Shown here: positions 1 to 9,109 of the stretch, one piece after another
How the letters are laid out: each line of letters begins with the position of its first letter
Position numbering within the stretch: position 1 is the first letter of the stretch
Source of the DNA: Micromonospora sp. HM5-17
Lineage (GTDB): Bacteria > Actinomycetota > Actinomycetes > Mycobacteriales > Micromonosporaceae
Reading direction: 5' to 3'
Length of the DNA stretch: 64,000 nucleotides
NCBI RefSeq assembly: GCF_003762835.1
Contig: NZ_RJWA01000001.1
Span: forward strand, 682,001 to 746,000
Program-made: the position numbers and the translations under genes
Notes under the pieces: model-generated
What the model saw: the letters and a program-made list of their open reading frames with translations, nothing else
Databases searched by the model: none
What the model was told of the DNA's origin: nothing

Positions 1-632
1 TCGGCCGGGGTCGGGATGGCGGTCGTCAGCGGCATCGCCCGGCCCCGCGCGACGGACGGACCACCCGGAGCGGCGGGTTCGTCTGCCGAGGAGGTCGAGG
101 TGTGCGGGTTGTCGTCGGCCTGCTTCCGCGGTGCGTTGCCAACCTCGGCCCCGCCCGAGTCGGCCGGGGCCGCGCTCTGGTCAGCGGCGTCCTGGTCGTC
201 CGGGGTGTCGGCCGCGTCAGCGTCGGTCGGCTCGGTCGACTCGGCGTCGGCAGACCCGGCGTCGGGCGAGCCGGCGTCGGGCGAGCCGGCGTCGGCCGGC
301 TTGGCCGAGGCGGTGTCGGTGGCCGGTGCGGTGTCGGTGGCCGGCGTTCCGTCCCCGGCCGGTGCCGCCTCCGCCCTCGCCGTGGGCTGGTCGGCCGGCA
401 CCGCCGGCGGATCCGTCCACAGTGCACCAGGTGGGGGCGGCGGAGGCGGCTCGTACGCCTCGGGAAGCTCCTCCTCGGCGGTGGTCTCCGGCAATGCGGT
501 GCCGACCGGCGGCGGTGGGGGCAGCGGGGGCAGCTCGCCGCTCTGGTCCAGGGCGGTCGGGTCGGCGTCGCTCGGGGCGTCAGGAGCCGGCGCTACGTCT
601 CCAGCGTGCGGCTTTGCCTGCGATGCGTCCAT
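1..632 (-). CDS. Ala/Pro/Asp-rich protein, 3' end beyond window
   Basis: I do not recognise this gene. It starts at an ATG at 632 behind a GGGAGG ribosome binding site and stays open to base 1, so only the first 210 residues are visible and the C-terminal part is missing. The visible part is low complexity: Pro runs near residues 34-41 and 60-66, then Ala/Asp/Ser/Thr-rich sequence with short repeats (TDTAPATDTA; DAGSP three times in slightly varied form). No signal peptide or membrane segment is seen in this part, so it looks like a disordered N-terminal region in front of a domain that lies outside the window. It follows the NlpC/P60 gene on the same strand by 109 bases and could be co-transcribed with it. 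The opposite strand is also open here, but ribosome binding site and spacing favour this strand. Confidence 0.6.
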   Translation of the reverse strand, partial: MDASQAKPHAGDVAPAPDAPSDADPTALDQSGELPPLPPPPPVGTALPETTAEEELPEAYEPPPPPPPGALWTDPPAVPADQPTARAEAAPAGDGTPATDTAPATDTASAKPADAGSPDAGSPDAGSADAESTEPTDADAADTPDDQDAADQSAAPADSGGAEVGNAPRKQADDNPHTSTSSADEPAAPGGPSVARGRAMPLTTAIPTPA

Positions 633-741
633 TGCTGCCTCCCGCGCCCACGCCCGGGCCGGTCGGCCGGGCCGGAAGTACGTCAACCGTCACCGTGCCA
701 TATCTCAGCATGGCCGCCCAGTCGGCCGACGGCCGGTGCCG

Positions 742-2211
742 TCAGTCATCGCTGGGGCTACCGCCGGCGGTCGGCGTCGAGCCGGTGGCGCTCGGCGCGT
801 TGCTCGACGAACCACCTGTCGGGGTGGTCGTCGGCTCCGTCGTCGGCGCGGTCGTCGGTGGCGTCGGGATGGTCGTCGGCGTCGTCGGCGTGACGGTCGG
901 CATGCTGGTGGGCGGCTTGGTGGTCGGCGGCGTGGTCGTCGGTGGCTTCGTCGTCTTGGACGGCGTCGGACGCGGCGACGGCGTCGTCGGCGGCCGGGTG
1001 GTGGGGCTGGTGGTCGGTGCCGGCACCGCCGGGAAGACCCGGGTCGCGGCGTAGAACCGCGACCACCAGACCGTGGAGACCTTCACCACGTCGCCGGTGG
1101 TCGGCGCGTGCACCATCTTGCCGTCGCCGATGTACATCCCGACGTGGTGGATGGAGGTCCAGCTGCTGCCGGAGGCGAAGAAGAGCAGGTCACCGGGGAG
1201 CAGCGCCTCCCGGGCCACCGTCTGGCTCCGGGTGCCGTTGTACTGGTCCCGCGACACGCGGGGCAGCGTCTTGCCCTGGGACCGGTAGGCGGCCCAGACC
1301 AGGCCGGAGCAGTCGAACCGGTCCGGCCCCTCGGCGCCCCACTGGTACGGGTCGCCCCGCTGGGCGAGGGCGTATTTCACCGCGCCGAGCGCCTTCGGGT
1401 TGGCGACCAGACCGTTGACGCTGTCCAGCCCGATCTCGTTGCCGATCCGCTGCTCTGCCGCCTCCCGTTCGCGTTCGATCTCCGCGAGCTTCTCCGCGTT
1501 CTCGCGCTTCAGCTTGAGCAGCGCGGCGGAGCGCTCCTTGTACTTCTTCTCCGCCTCGGTGAAGGCGGCGGCCGCCTGCTGGCTCTCCGCCACCGCCTTC
1601 TGGTACGCGGCCTCGGCCTGCTGCTGCGCGGCCAGCGCGCGGTTCACCTCGGCGGCGGCGAGGCTCGTGTCCCGGGGGCTCCGCTCCTCGCCGCGCTGGA
1701 TCCGCTTCAGCAGCTCCAGACCGTGCAGATCGGACCCGAACGCGCCGGGCGGCAGGCCGGCGGCGTCCTTGAGCGCCTCGGCCGCCGCACTGTCCGCGAT
1801 CGCCCGCGCCTGCTCCAGCTCGGCGCGGGCCGTGGCGAGGGCGGTGTTGGCGGCCGTCACGGCGGCCGCCTTCTCGTCCCGCGTCTGGCGCAGCTTCAGG
1901 AGCTCCTCGCCGAGGGTGGCGACCTCGACCTCGAGCGCGTAGATCTGGCTCGCCAGTGGACCGGTCACCGTGGGGATCTGGAGATTGGGTGGCACCGAGG
2001 GGGAGGATCCGGGGCTCGGGGGCGCCCCGGCCGGCACCGGCCGGACACCCGGATCGGGAACGGTGTTGGGTGTGGCGGGTTCGGCCCAGACCGGAGTCGC
2101 GAGCACCCCGGCGACGATCGCGCCGACCAGGGCGGACCACACCAACGGGCGGAGCACCGGCGACACCGTGCCGTCCGTCCGCTCCGCCTGTCCGCGCCCG
2201 CTGTTCGCCAT
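742..2211 (-). CDS. Secreted NlpC/P60 peptidoglycan endopeptidase with coiled coil and Thr/Pro tail
   Basis: Predicted cell-wall hydrolase cutting peptide stems of peptidoglycan outside the membrane. The 489-residue product has a signal peptide or anchor (about residues 18-43), a Pro-rich linker, a long Ala/Glu-rich coiled coil (about 85-255) and an NlpC/P60 domain (about 270-395) with the catalytic Cys301 in DRFDCSGLVW, His355/356 in IHHVGMYIG and a third polar residue at His368. The order coiled coil then NlpC/P60 matches the RipA/RipC type of actinobacterial hydrolases. Unusually, about 90 residues of Thr/Pro-rich sequence follow the catalytic domain and end in a Ser/Gly-rich stretch; such tails often span or bind the wall. 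The ATG at 2211 was chosen over an upstream start at 2289 because the signal peptide follows it closely and GGGGAAG precedes it. Confidence 0.9.
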   Translation of the reverse strand: MANSGRGQAERTDGTVSPVLRPLVWSALVGAIVAGVLATPVWAEPATPNTVPDPGVRPVPAGAPPSPGSSPSVPPNLQIPTVTGPLASQIYALEVEVATLGEELLKLRQTRDEKAAAVTAANTALATARAELEQARAIADSAAAEALKDAAGLPPGAFGSDLHGLELLKRIQRGEERSPRDTSLAAAEVNRALAAQQQAEAAYQKAVAESQQAAAAFTEAEKKYKERSAALLKLKRENAEKLAEIEREREAAEQRIGNEIGLDSVNGLVANPKALGAVKYALAQRGDPYQWGAEGPDRFDCSGLVWAAYRSQGKTLPRVSRDQYNGTRSQTVAREALLPGDLLFFASGSSWTSIHHVGMYIGDGKMVHAPTTGDVVKVSTVWWSRFYAATRVFPAVPAPTTSPTTRPPTTPSPRPTPSKTTKPPTTTPPTTKPPTSMPTVTPTTPTTIPTPPTTAPTTEPTTTPTGGSSSNAPSATGSTPTAGGSPSDD

Positions 2212-2408
2212 GCCGCTTCCCCGTTCCGGCGTACCGTACGGTCGCCCGTGCGCGCCGTCGGCCCGCCTTGGTGCTGTGTCCCGTCCCACTTCGTCTTACC
2301 GGAATGTGCCGGTGATGTCGATCCGGAGCAGGTAACGAGACGCTGAGAAGGCGGTGAACCAGGTCGCGTTCGGTGACGGTCCGGCGAGGACGCCCCGCGC
2401 CCGCCACG

Positions 2409-2414
2409 TAGGCT
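2409..2414 (+). promoter_or_regulatory. Candidate -10 element TAGGCT before mqnE-like gene
   Basis: TAGGCT fits the actinobacterial TANNNT -10 pattern and lies 25 bases before the GTG start, with a GGAGG ribosome binding site between. The same hexamer stands before mqnC and the Pro/His-repeat gene. No convincing -35 was found. Confidence 0.4.
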
Positions 2415-2439
2415 CGTCCCCGGATCGGCGGGAGGAGAC

Positions 2440-3450
2440 GTGGCTGCGATGGACGCCGGACGCAAGCGTGAGCTGGAACAGAAGGTGTACGGCGGGGAGC
2501 GACTGAGCCGCGCCGACGGCGAGGCGCTCTACGCGAGCGACGACCTGGTCTGGCTCGGTCGGCTGGCCCACCACCGCCGTACGGAGGCGCACGGCGACCG
2601 GGTGACGTTCGAGGTCGGCGGCGGGGAGCCGCTGTCGTCCGGGCACGACTATCCGGAGCTGCTGCGCCACCTCGCCGCGACGCCGGGCGGCGTGCCGGAC
2701 GTGGTCACCGCCACCGACATCCGGCGGTTCGAGGCGGCCACCGGGCGGCCCGCCGAGGAACTTCTCGACGAACTCGCCGCCGCCGGGCTGGCGTCGCTGG
2801 CCGGCGGCGACGCGGGGATCTTCGACCCCGAGGTCCGGTCGCGGGCCGCCGGCACGCCGATCGACTGGGCGGACTGGGCACGTATCCATCGCCTCGCACA
2901 CGCCCGGGGGCTCCGGACGTCGGCGACGATGCGCTACGGCCAGGGTGAGGAATCTCGGCACCGGATCGACCACCTGCTCCGGTTGCGGGAGCTTCAGGAC
3001 GAGACGGGGGGATTCCAGGTCTTCGTACCGATACGCCACGAGCACCCGGCCACCGGTCCGGGGGGCGCGGGCGGGACCGGCGCCGGAAACCCGCCCCGGG
3101 CGGCCTCGCCGGCGGAGTCGCTGAAGACCGTCGCCATCTCCCGGCTGCTCCTCGACAACGTGCCGCATCTGCGGTGCTCCTGGGCCACGGACGGGCTCCC
3201 GGTCGCCCAGCTCGCGCTGAGCTTCGGCGTGGACGACCTGGCCGGTTCACCGGCCGACCGGATGGACTCGCTGGCCGACGTGGCGGACTCGCAGAGCACC
3301 GCCCCGTCCCGGGACGAGCTGCTGAACCTGATCTGGGACGCCGGTTTTCGCCCCGTGGAACGGGACGCCCGGTACGCGGTGCTGCGCGAGTACGACGCCC
3401 CGGTCCCGCTGGCGCAGCGCCGGGCCGAGCCGCAGCACATCTGGTCCTGA
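2440..3450 (+). CDS. MqnE-like (aminofutalosine synthase family) protein lacking the radical-SAM cysteines
   Basis: The 336-residue product follows the MqnE family at both ends: residues 1-57 (EQKVYGGERLSRADGEALY, SDDLVWLGRLA) and from about residue 90 on (DVVTATDIRRFEA, GIFDPEVRSRA, ATMRYGQ, RLRELQDETGGFQVF, LLLDNVPHLRCSW, LSFGVDDL). MqnE is a radical-SAM enzyme joining a chorismate-derived enolpyruvyl ether to S-adenosylmethionine. The stretch that normally carries the CX3CX2C cluster motif and the start of the barrel is missing: after GDRVTFEV the sequence passes through a short Gly-rich link (about 58-69) to DYPELLRHL. No Cys codons for the motif occur in any nearby frame, so this looks like an in-frame deletion, not a frameshift. 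It cannot be a standard MqnE. The GTG start has GGAGG five bases upstream; DUF4229 follows. Confidence 0.8.
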   Translation: MAAMDAGRKRELEQKVYGGERLSRADGEALYASDDLVWLGRLAHHRRTEAHGDRVTFEVGGGEPLSSGHDYPELLRHLAATPGGVPDVVTATDIRRFEAATGRPAEELLDELAAAGLASLAGGDAGIFDPEVRSRAAGTPIDWADWARIHRLAHARGLRTSATMRYGQGEESRHRIDHLLRLRELQDETGGFQVFVPIRHEHPATGPGGAGGTGAGNPPRAASPAESLKTVAISRLLLDNVPHLRCSWATDGLPVAQLALSFGVDDLAGSPADRMDSLADVADSQSTAPSRDELLNLIWDAGFRPVERDARYAVLREYDAPVPLAQRRAEPQHIWS

Positions 3451-3577
3451 CCGCGGCGGACTCGACGCGGGTCACCCGTACCCGGGCGCCCTGATCCGGG
3501 CCGGTCGACCCGTCCACCAGCCTGTCGGCCCGACCGTGGTGGGGTTCCCGCCCCGGCTCACGTACCCTCGACTGGTC

Positions 3578-4348
3578 ATGACTGAGCGACCCGAGCGGAC
3601 GCCGTCCTTTCCTCGCCGGGACGAGGAGGGGCGGATCGTCGTGCTCGCCGACCTGCTCGGGCTCACGTTGGCCGGGGTCGTCGTCGGTGTCGTGGCCCTG
3701 CTGGTCTTCGACTGGAGCTTCGCGCTCCTCGGCCTGGGCGACGCCGGTCGGGCGAGCGGCTGGTTGGCCGTGGTCCTGCCGGCCTGGGTCTTCGTCGAGG
3801 AGTTTCGGGCCTGGAGGTTCGGCGCGGCCCGGGTCGCCGCCGCGCTGGTGGCCGCCGCCGTGGGGATCAGCGCCGGACTGTTGGCGGCCGGGCTGGCCGC
3901 CGGGGCGCCGCCGCTGGTCTCGGGCGGGCTGGCCGCCGCTGTCTTCGCCATGGCGTACGGGTTGATCTGGTTTGTCGGCGTCCGGTGGCTCGCCAACCGG
4001 ACGGGCTGTCGGGGTGGGGCGGGGATGAGTCCTGCGGTGAAGTACACGCTGGGCCGGATCGGGCTCTTCGTGGCGGTGTTCCTGCCGCTCTGGCCGGTCG
4101 AGATGAACGTCTTCCTCAAGCTCATCCTCGCCCTGGCGTTCTCCGCCGCGCTGTCGTTCTTCCTGCTTCGGGGCTGGCGCGACGAGATGGCGCGGCAACT
4201 CGCCGACGCGGCGGAGCGGCGCAGGGCGGAGAAGGATCGGCTGCGCGCCGCACTGGCCGGCGAGGACGGCGTCACCGGCGGCGACGGGCCGGCGGGGCAG
4301 AAGCCGGTGGAGCAGAAGCCGACCGACGGGTCCGCCGACCCGCGCTGA
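3578..4348 (+). CDS. DUF4229 family membrane protein
   Basis: A 256-residue integral membrane protein. An N-terminal half with about four hydrophobic segments (residues 25-145) is followed by a segment beginning SPAVKYTLGRIGLFV that resembles the DUF4229 domain: two membrane helices and then a charged helix (RDEMARQLADAAERRRAEKDRLR) typical of its end. The tail is polar and Lys/Pro-rich. The function is unknown; DUF4229 genes often neighbour mqnE in actinobacteria, which fits the gene upstream. The ATG at 3578 has no ribosome binding site, but TACCCT lies nine bases before it, so the mRNA may be leaderless or nearly so. The gene is convergent with the C39-like peptidase gene and separated from it by a hairpin. 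Confidence 0.8.
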   Translation: MTERPERTPSFPRRDEEGRIVVLADLLGLTLAGVVVGVVALLVFDWSFALLGLGDAGRASGWLAVVLPAWVFVEEFRAWRFGAARVAAALVAAAVGISAGLLAAGLAAGAPPLVSGGLAAAVFAMAYGLIWFVGVRWLANRTGCRGGAGMSPAVKYTLGRIGLFVAVFLPLWPVEMNVFLKLILALAFSAALSFFLLRGWRDEMARQLADAAERRRAEKDRLRAALAGEDGVTGGDGPAGQKPVEQKPTDGSADPR

Positions 4349-4357
4349 GCCGCGCGA

Positions 4358-4391
4358 CCCCGTACCCGGGCGCCGTTGACCGGATACGGGG
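4358..4391. terminator. Hairpin between convergent genes
   Basis: CCCCGTACCCGG and CCGGATACGGGG pair over 11 of 12 positions around a 10-base loop. There is no U-tract, as is common for GC-rich actinobacterial terminators. It sits between the DUF4229 stop and the opposing peptidase stop, so it can serve both. Confidence 0.55.
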
Positions 4392-4426
4392 CCGCCATCC
4401 TCCCCAGGAGGTCTCAGGGGTGGGGG

Positions 4427-5785
4427 CTACCAGTTCGTCGAACCCGCCACCCGTGGCCACGGCCGGCCGAGCGGCTTGATCAGGTACGCGATACCGCCCG
4501 ACCCGCTGGAGACGCCGCCGCTGGCGTTGATCCGCTTCGTCCGCAGCCAGACCTGCTCGAACTGGTCGCGGCGGTAGACGTTGCGGACCACGTCGTTGCT
4601 GGCCGAGGCGGGGTCGTTGACCACGACGTCGCCCTTGGCGGTGAAGCCGACCACCACGAAGAGGTGCCCGGCGGTGCCGTAGTTCGCGCCGTCGAGCTCG
4701 CTGGCGAGGAACGACTGGCTGGTGATCACCGGGATGCCCGCGGCGATGAAGTGCTCCACCTCGTCCAGCGAGTGCAGCCGGGTCACCTTCGCCTCCAGGC
4801 CGAAGCTGGCGGCGTACGCGGTGTTGAAGGGCCAGTTTCCGCAGCCTTCGTACGCGTAGTCGTAGGTCATCCGGGCGGCGTGGTTGACCGTCGGGTCGGG
4901 GTAGTCCGGGTTGACCCAGGCGGTCTCCTCGGCGCTCGGGCGCCGACCCCAGTACTCGATCACCATCTCCGTCGAGGTCGGCGAGCACCAGGCCTGGCCC
5001 CCGCCGTCGTACTCCGGATAGTGGCCGGCGTGGATGTTCTGCGAGTAGGTGGGGACGGCGAGTTCCCGCCCCCAGGCGATCCGGCCGGCGCTCGGGGTGA
5101 CGGTGAAGCGGTCCGGCACCATCGAGCACATCGCACCGAGCAGCCACACCCGGGGCGAGCGCCGGGCATCCGGCGCGCGGTAGAGGGTGAGCCGGAGCTG
5201 GTACGCCCGCAGCAGAACCCCGTTCGCGACGTCGTCGATCGCGAACGTGTCGGTGAAGATCGTCGACCAGGGGTCGCCCTGCCGGTTCACGCTGGTCCGG
5301 CGGATGTCCTGGTCGCCGTAGGCCCACCGGCCCATGACGTACCACGGGGTCCGCACGCCGGTGTTGTAGGTGCCCTGGAGCTCGACCTGGATCCAGGTGC
5401 CGGCCGGGGTGTCGGCGTTCCACGACGCGACGAGTTCGCTGGCGTCGAAGCCGATCGGGGTCAGCGGGGAGGTCCAGGTGGCGTACGACCAGGTCCGGGT
5501 GATCCCGGTGTGCGGGTCGGTGTAGTCCACGGTGCCGACCGGACGCTTGATCGTGATCGCGGGTCGGACCCCGGGGATGGCGACGGTGCCGTGGTGGGTG
5601 CCGCGGCGCCAGTCCGGGTAGCTGGACCACTCCTGGAAGCTGATCTGCTCGTCGTGTCGGACCGGCCGTCGGCGGTGCGTGGTGGTGCCGGCCCGGGCCG
5701 GGGCGGCGGTGCCGAGCAGGGCGAGGCTGCTGAGGCCGGCGACGGTGAGGGCGCGCCGGCTGATGGGGGTGTGGGCAATGGCCAT
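4427..5785 (-). CDS. Tat-exported C39-like (Peptidase_C39_2) family protein
   Basis: A secreted 452-residue protein. The N-terminus carries a twin-Arg signal (SRRALTVAGLSSLALLG, then AAPARA cleavage region). The middle (about 60-240) is a beta-rich region of the kind seen in actinobacterial C39 family proteins, and the C-terminal half (about 255-440) is a papain-like Peptidase_C39_2 fold: QAWCSPTSTEMVIEYWG carries the likely catalytic Cys, GHLFVVVGF the His and NDPAS the Asp/Asn. The substrate is unknown; bacteriocin-exporter C39 domains are distant relatives, but here no ABC transporter parts are attached. The ATG at 5785 was chosen over the longer frame from 5935 because the Tat signal starts right behind it. 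Confidence 0.8.
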   Translation of the reverse strand: MAIAHTPISRRALTVAGLSSLALLGTAAPARAGTTTHRRRPVRHDEQISFQEWSSYPDWRRGTHHGTVAIPGVRPAITIKRPVGTVDYTDPHTGITRTWSYATWTSPLTPIGFDASELVASWNADTPAGTWIQVELQGTYNTGVRTPWYVMGRWAYGDQDIRRTSVNRQGDPWSTIFTDTFAIDDVANGVLLRAYQLRLTLYRAPDARRSPRVWLLGAMCSMVPDRFTVTPSAGRIAWGRELAVPTYSQNIHAGHYPEYDGGGQAWCSPTSTEMVIEYWGRRPSAEETAWVNPDYPDPTVNHAARMTYDYAYEGCGNWPFNTAYAASFGLEAKVTRLHSLDEVEHFIAAGIPVITSQSFLASELDGANYGTAGHLFVVVGFTAKGDVVVNDPASASNDVVRNVYRRDQFEQVWLRTKRINASGGVSSGSGGIAYLIKPLGRPWPRVAGSTNW

Positions 5786-5994
5786 CGATGCTCCGCGGGG
5801 GTACGAAGGTCGCGTCCTGTGGTCACTATCCCGTCCGTTGACAACTTTCGCCAGAGCCTGATTGCAGGAAAATCTTTGCCGGCATGAGGGTCGGGTTGGG
5901 ATGGAAATCATCGCGGTCGATATTGAGTTGATCATAGACGGATGGTGCAGTGTGGACTACCCAGCGGATTCCTCCGCACCCCCAGGAGGTGTGC

Positions 5995-7947
5995 ATGTCC
6001 TCCCGCACCCCGACCCCCGGGCCGTCGATCCCGCCCCGGACTCCCGCCCGCCGCGCCGGCCTCGGTGCCTCCGCCCGCGCCGCCGCACGGCGACGCCGGA
6101 CCGCCCTGTTCACCGGCGTGGTCGTCCTCGGGCTCGCCGCCGCGTTGACCGGGCCGGTACCGGCCGGCGCCGGGCCCGAACCCGCCGGCGCGGAGCCGGC
6201 CGCGGCCGAGTACCGGGTACTCGGCCCCCGCACCTGGGCAGACCGCGACGCCGTCGCGCGGACCGGCGCCTCGATCGATGACATCGAGCACGGCGTGCTG
6301 CACGTCACCGCCACCCCGGCCGAGGTGAAGGCGATCACCGCGCTCGGCTTTGAGGTGGAGGCCGTGCCGGCGCCGCCCGACCGCGGCGCGGCCGATGGGA
6401 CCGTCGGCCTCTTCGACTTCCCGCCGGCCGACTCCAGCTACCACAACTACGCCGAGCTGAACGCGGTGCTCAACCAGGTGGTCGCCGACCACCCGAACAT
6501 CGCGCGCCGCTCGAGCATCGGGACCTCCTACGAGGGGCGCGACCTGCCGATCATCAAGATCTCCGACAACGTCGCCGTGGACGAGGACGAACCGGAGATC
6601 CTCTTCAACGCGCAGCAGCACGCCCGCGAGCACCTGACCGTCGAGATGGCGATCTACCTCATCAACCTCTTCACCGACTCGTACGGCTCCGACTCGCGGA
6701 TCACCACCATCGTCAACACCCGGGAGATCTGGATCGTCCCGACCGTCAACCCGGACGGCAGCGAGTACGACATCGCCACCGGCTCGTACCGGTCCTGGCG
6801 GAAGAACCGGCAGCCGAACAGCGGCTCGTCGGCCGTCGGCACCGACCTGAACCGGAACTGGGGCTACAACTGGGGCTGCTGCGGTGGCTCCTCCGGCTCG
6901 CCCTCCTCGGAGACCTACCGGGGCCCGTCGGCGTTCTCCGCCCCCGAGACGCAGCGGCTCCGCGACTTCGTCAACAGCCGGGTGGTCGACGGCGTCCAGC
7001 AGATCACCGTGAACATCGACTTCCACACCTACTCGGAGCTGGTGCTCTGGCCGTACGGCTACACGACCGCGAACACCGCGCCGGGGCTGAACGCCGACCA
7101 GGAGGCGACGTTCCGGACCATCGGCCGGCAGATGGCCGCCACCAACGGCTACACCCCGGAACAGTCCAGCGACCTCTACATCACCGACGGGGACAGCCTC
7201 GACTGGATGTGGGCGACGCACAACATCTTCGCGTACACCTTCGAGATGTACCCCCGGTCGGCCCTGGGCGGCGGGTTCTACCCGCCGGACGAGGTGATCG
7301 CACGGGAGACCTCCCGCAACCGGGAGGCGGTGCTGATCCTGGCCGAGTACGCCGACTGCCCGTACCGGGCGATCGGCAAGCAGGCCCAGTACTGCGGGAC
7401 GGGCGGCGGCACCACGGTCTGGCAGGACACCTTCGAGACCGAGACCGGCTGGACGACCAACCCGTCCGGTACGGACACCGCCACCTCCGGGGCCTGGGAG
7501 CGGGGTGCCGCCCAGGCGACCACCTCCAGCGGGGCCAAGCAACTCACCCCGTACGCCGGCAGCAACGACCTGGTCACCGGCCGGCTCGCCGGCAGCGGGG
7601 CCGGGGACCACGACGTGGACGGCGGCGTGACCAGCGCCCAGTCCCCGGCGATCACGCTCCCGGCCAGCGGCACGCTGACCCTCTCCTTCGCCTGGTATCT
7701 CGCGCACGGCTCGAACTCGTCGTCCGCGGACTACCTGCGGGTCAGTGTGGTGCACAGCGGCGGCACGACCCAGGTGTTCCACCAGGCGGGTGCGGCGAGC
7801 AACCGTAACGGCGCCTGGGCGACCGCCGGTGTCGACCTGTCGGCGTATGCCGGACAGTCGATCCGGCTGCTGGTCCAGGCCGCCGACGCCTCCGGGGCGA
7901 GCCTGGTCGAGGCGGCGATCGACAACGTGACCGTCACCGCCTCCTGA
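5995..7947 (+). CDS. Secreted M14 family zinc carboxypeptidase
   Basis: Extracellular metallocarboxypeptidase of 650 residues, expected to remove C-terminal residues from peptides. A signal peptide with an Arg-rich start (hydrophobic core about 37-60) is followed by a propeptide-like region to about 140 and the M14 domain (about 145-455). Zinc ligands are visible as His209 and Glu212 in QQHARE and His344 in NIDFHTYSE; Glu417 in AYTFEMYP is the catalytic glutamate; TVNPDGSEY and TDLNRNWGY are substrate-binding signatures. The last 170 residues form a beta-sandwich-like domain ([13 protein letters not shown] to the end). AGGAGGT lies just before the ATG at 5995, which settles the start. The divergent neighbour is also an exported peptidase-like gene, so the 209-base gap probably holds both promoters. 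Confidence 0.93.
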   Translation: MSSRTPTPGPSIPPRTPARRAGLGASARAAARRRRTALFTGVVVLGLAAALTGPVPAGAGPEPAGAEPAAAEYRVLGPRTWADRDAVARTGASIDDIEHGVLHVTATPAEVKAITALGFEVEAVPAPPDRGAADGTVGLFDFPPADSSYHNYAELNAVLNQVVADHPNIARRSSIGTSYEGRDLPIIKISDNVAVDEDEPEILFNAQQHAREHLTVEMAIYLINLFTDSYGSDSRITTIVNTREIWIVPTVNPDGSEYDIATGSYRSWRKNRQPNSGSSAVGTDLNRNWGYNWGCCGGSSGSPSSETYRGPSAFSAPETQRLRDFVNSRVVDGVQQITVNIDFHTYSELVLWPYGYTTANTAPGLNADQEATFRTIGRQMAATNGYTPEQSSDLYITDGDSLDWMWATHNIFAYTFEMYPRSALGGGFYPPDEVIARETSRNREAVLILAEYADCPYRAIGKQAQYCGTGGGTTVWQDTFETETGWTTNPSGTDTATSGAWERGAAQATTSSGAKQLTPYAGSNDLVTGRLAGSGAGDHDVDGGVTSAQSPAITLPASGTLTLSFAWYLAHGSNSSSADYLRVSVVHSGGTTQVFHQAGAASNRNGAWATAGVDLSAYAGQSIRLLVQAADASGASLVEAAIDNVTVTAS

Positions 7948-8107
7948 CGGACGTACCGATCCGGGTCTCGGCCGGCCAATCCGCTGGTTGGGACCCGGAT
8001 CGTGTGGTTTCTGCCGCCTGCCAATCTGGATCCTCCGGTCGTACGGCGGCACAATGCCCGAAGCATGTTACGAGGAGCATTTGCGTGCTTACAGAAGGGG
8101 TAAGCAA

Positions 8108-8893
8108 ATGACCATGGAAATGTGGATCCGGGCTTTGAAGTCCGCCCGAGCCGGTGCCGGCGTCTCGCAGGAGAAGTTGGCCGAGATGATCAACTACAGC
8201 ACGTCGCTGATTGCTCAGATCGATACCGGCCGCCGCCGCCCGACCATGGCGCTCGCGATCGCCGCCGACGCCGCGCTTCAGACCGACGGTCTCCTCGCCC
8301 ACCTGCTGAAGCAGGCGAATTCACAGCACCCGCCAACCTGGTTCGCGCCGTGGCTGAAGGCCGAGCGCGAGGCGACCTGGCTGCGAACCTCCCATCCCGG
8401 TCTGGTCCCAGGGCTGTTGCAGACCGAGGCGTACGCGCGGGCACTCTTCTCAGCCGGCGGTCAGTACGAGCCGGACGAGGAAGAGGAGTTGATCGCGGAG
8501 CGGCTCGAACGACAAACCATGCTCACCGGAGAGCGCCCGAAGCGCCTCATCGCGGTCCTCGACGAGTTGGCTCTGCGCCGGATCATCGGGGGCCGGGAGG
8601 TTGCGGAGGAACAGCTCCGGCACCTGCTCGACATGGCCCAACGGCCGAACGTCACGCTGCACGTCATCCCGGCCGATGCGGGGGCCTATCCCGGGATTGG
8701 CGGTGGCTTCATTCTGGCGACGATGCCGGAGGGGGACGTGGTGGTCTACCTGGAGAATGCTGCCGTTGGCGAGCTAATGGACCGACCGGAGACGGTCGAT
8801 ATGATGCAGCGCAAGTGGGACTCCCTGCTCGGGCGGGCGATGCCGGAGCAGATCTCCCTCGCGATCATCGAGAAGCTGATGGGAGAACTCTGA
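8108..8893 (+). CDS. XRE-type HTH regulator with DUF5753 domain
   Basis: A 261-residue DNA-binding protein of the actinobacterial HTH-DUF5753 class. The helix-turn-helix covers about residues 8-60 (LKSARAGAGVSQEKLAEM...SLIAQIDTGRRRPTM) and the DUF5753 region covers about 75-250 (LVPGLLQTEAYARAL, ERLERQTML, EEQLRHLLDMAQRPNVTLHVIP, GGGFILATM). It overlaps by one base (TGATG) with a small DUF397 gene. Such pairs are abundant in Streptomyces and relatives, where a few (the WhiJ-type loci) influence development and antibiotic production; the ligand and target here are unknown. ATG 8108 was chosen because AGAAGGGG lies seven bases upstream and the domain starts directly after it; the frame is open further upstream. 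Confidence 0.9.
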   Translation: MTMEMWIRALKSARAGAGVSQEKLAEMINYSTSLIAQIDTGRRRPTMALAIAADAALQTDGLLAHLLKQANSQHPPTWFAPWLKAEREATWLRTSHPGLVPGLLQTEAYARALFSAGGQYEPDEEEELIAERLERQTMLTGERPKRLIAVLDELALRRIIGGREVAEEQLRHLLDMAQRPNVTLHVIPADAGAYPGIGGGFILATMPEGDVVVYLENAAVGELMDRPETVDMMQRKWDSLLGRAMPEQISLAIIEKLMGEL

Positions 8894-9075
8894 TGTACGA
8901 GCTCCGGTGGCGGAAGAGTAGCCGCAGCGCTGACCACGGTGACTGCGTCGAGGTCGCGGACAATTTGCCGGGGTGGGTGCTGGTCCGGGACAGTAAGGAC
9001 CGGACGGGCGGTGTGTTGAGATTTGCTCCCGTCTCGTGGCAGGCCTTCGTCACCGCGATCGCCCGTCGCCCGTAG
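8893..9075 (+). CDS. DUF397 domain small protein
   Basis: A 60-residue DUF397 protein: LRWRKSSRSADHGDCVEVAD, then VLVRDSKD and SWQAFVTAI, which covers the whole domain. It is coupled to the HTH-DUF5753 gene (stop and start share one base), the normal arrangement of this pair. DUF397 partners are thought to act together with or against their HTH neighbour; the mechanism is not settled. Confidence 0.93.
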   Translation: MYELRWRKSSRSADHGDCVEVADNLPGWVLVRDSKDRTGGVLRFAPVSWQAFVTAIARRP

Positions 9076-9109
9076 CCGCCCACCCCGATCCTCGGAACCT
9101 TACCCGTCG

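Noticed and set aside
16-2346. A 776-residue plus-strand reading frame
   Set aside because: It runs antisense to the NlpC/P60 gene and the neighbouring partial gene, is very Arg/Gly-rich and has no ribosome binding site or family features.
2212-2439. A ydaO-type (c-di-AMP) riboswitch before the NlpC/P60 gene
   Set aside because: Such leaders often precede actinobacterial wall hydrolases, so I looked for the conserved blocks, but none were found here.
3536-3577. Longer start of the DUF4229 protein
   Set aside because: The extra 14 residues are not family-like, and TACCCT before ATG 3578 points to that start.
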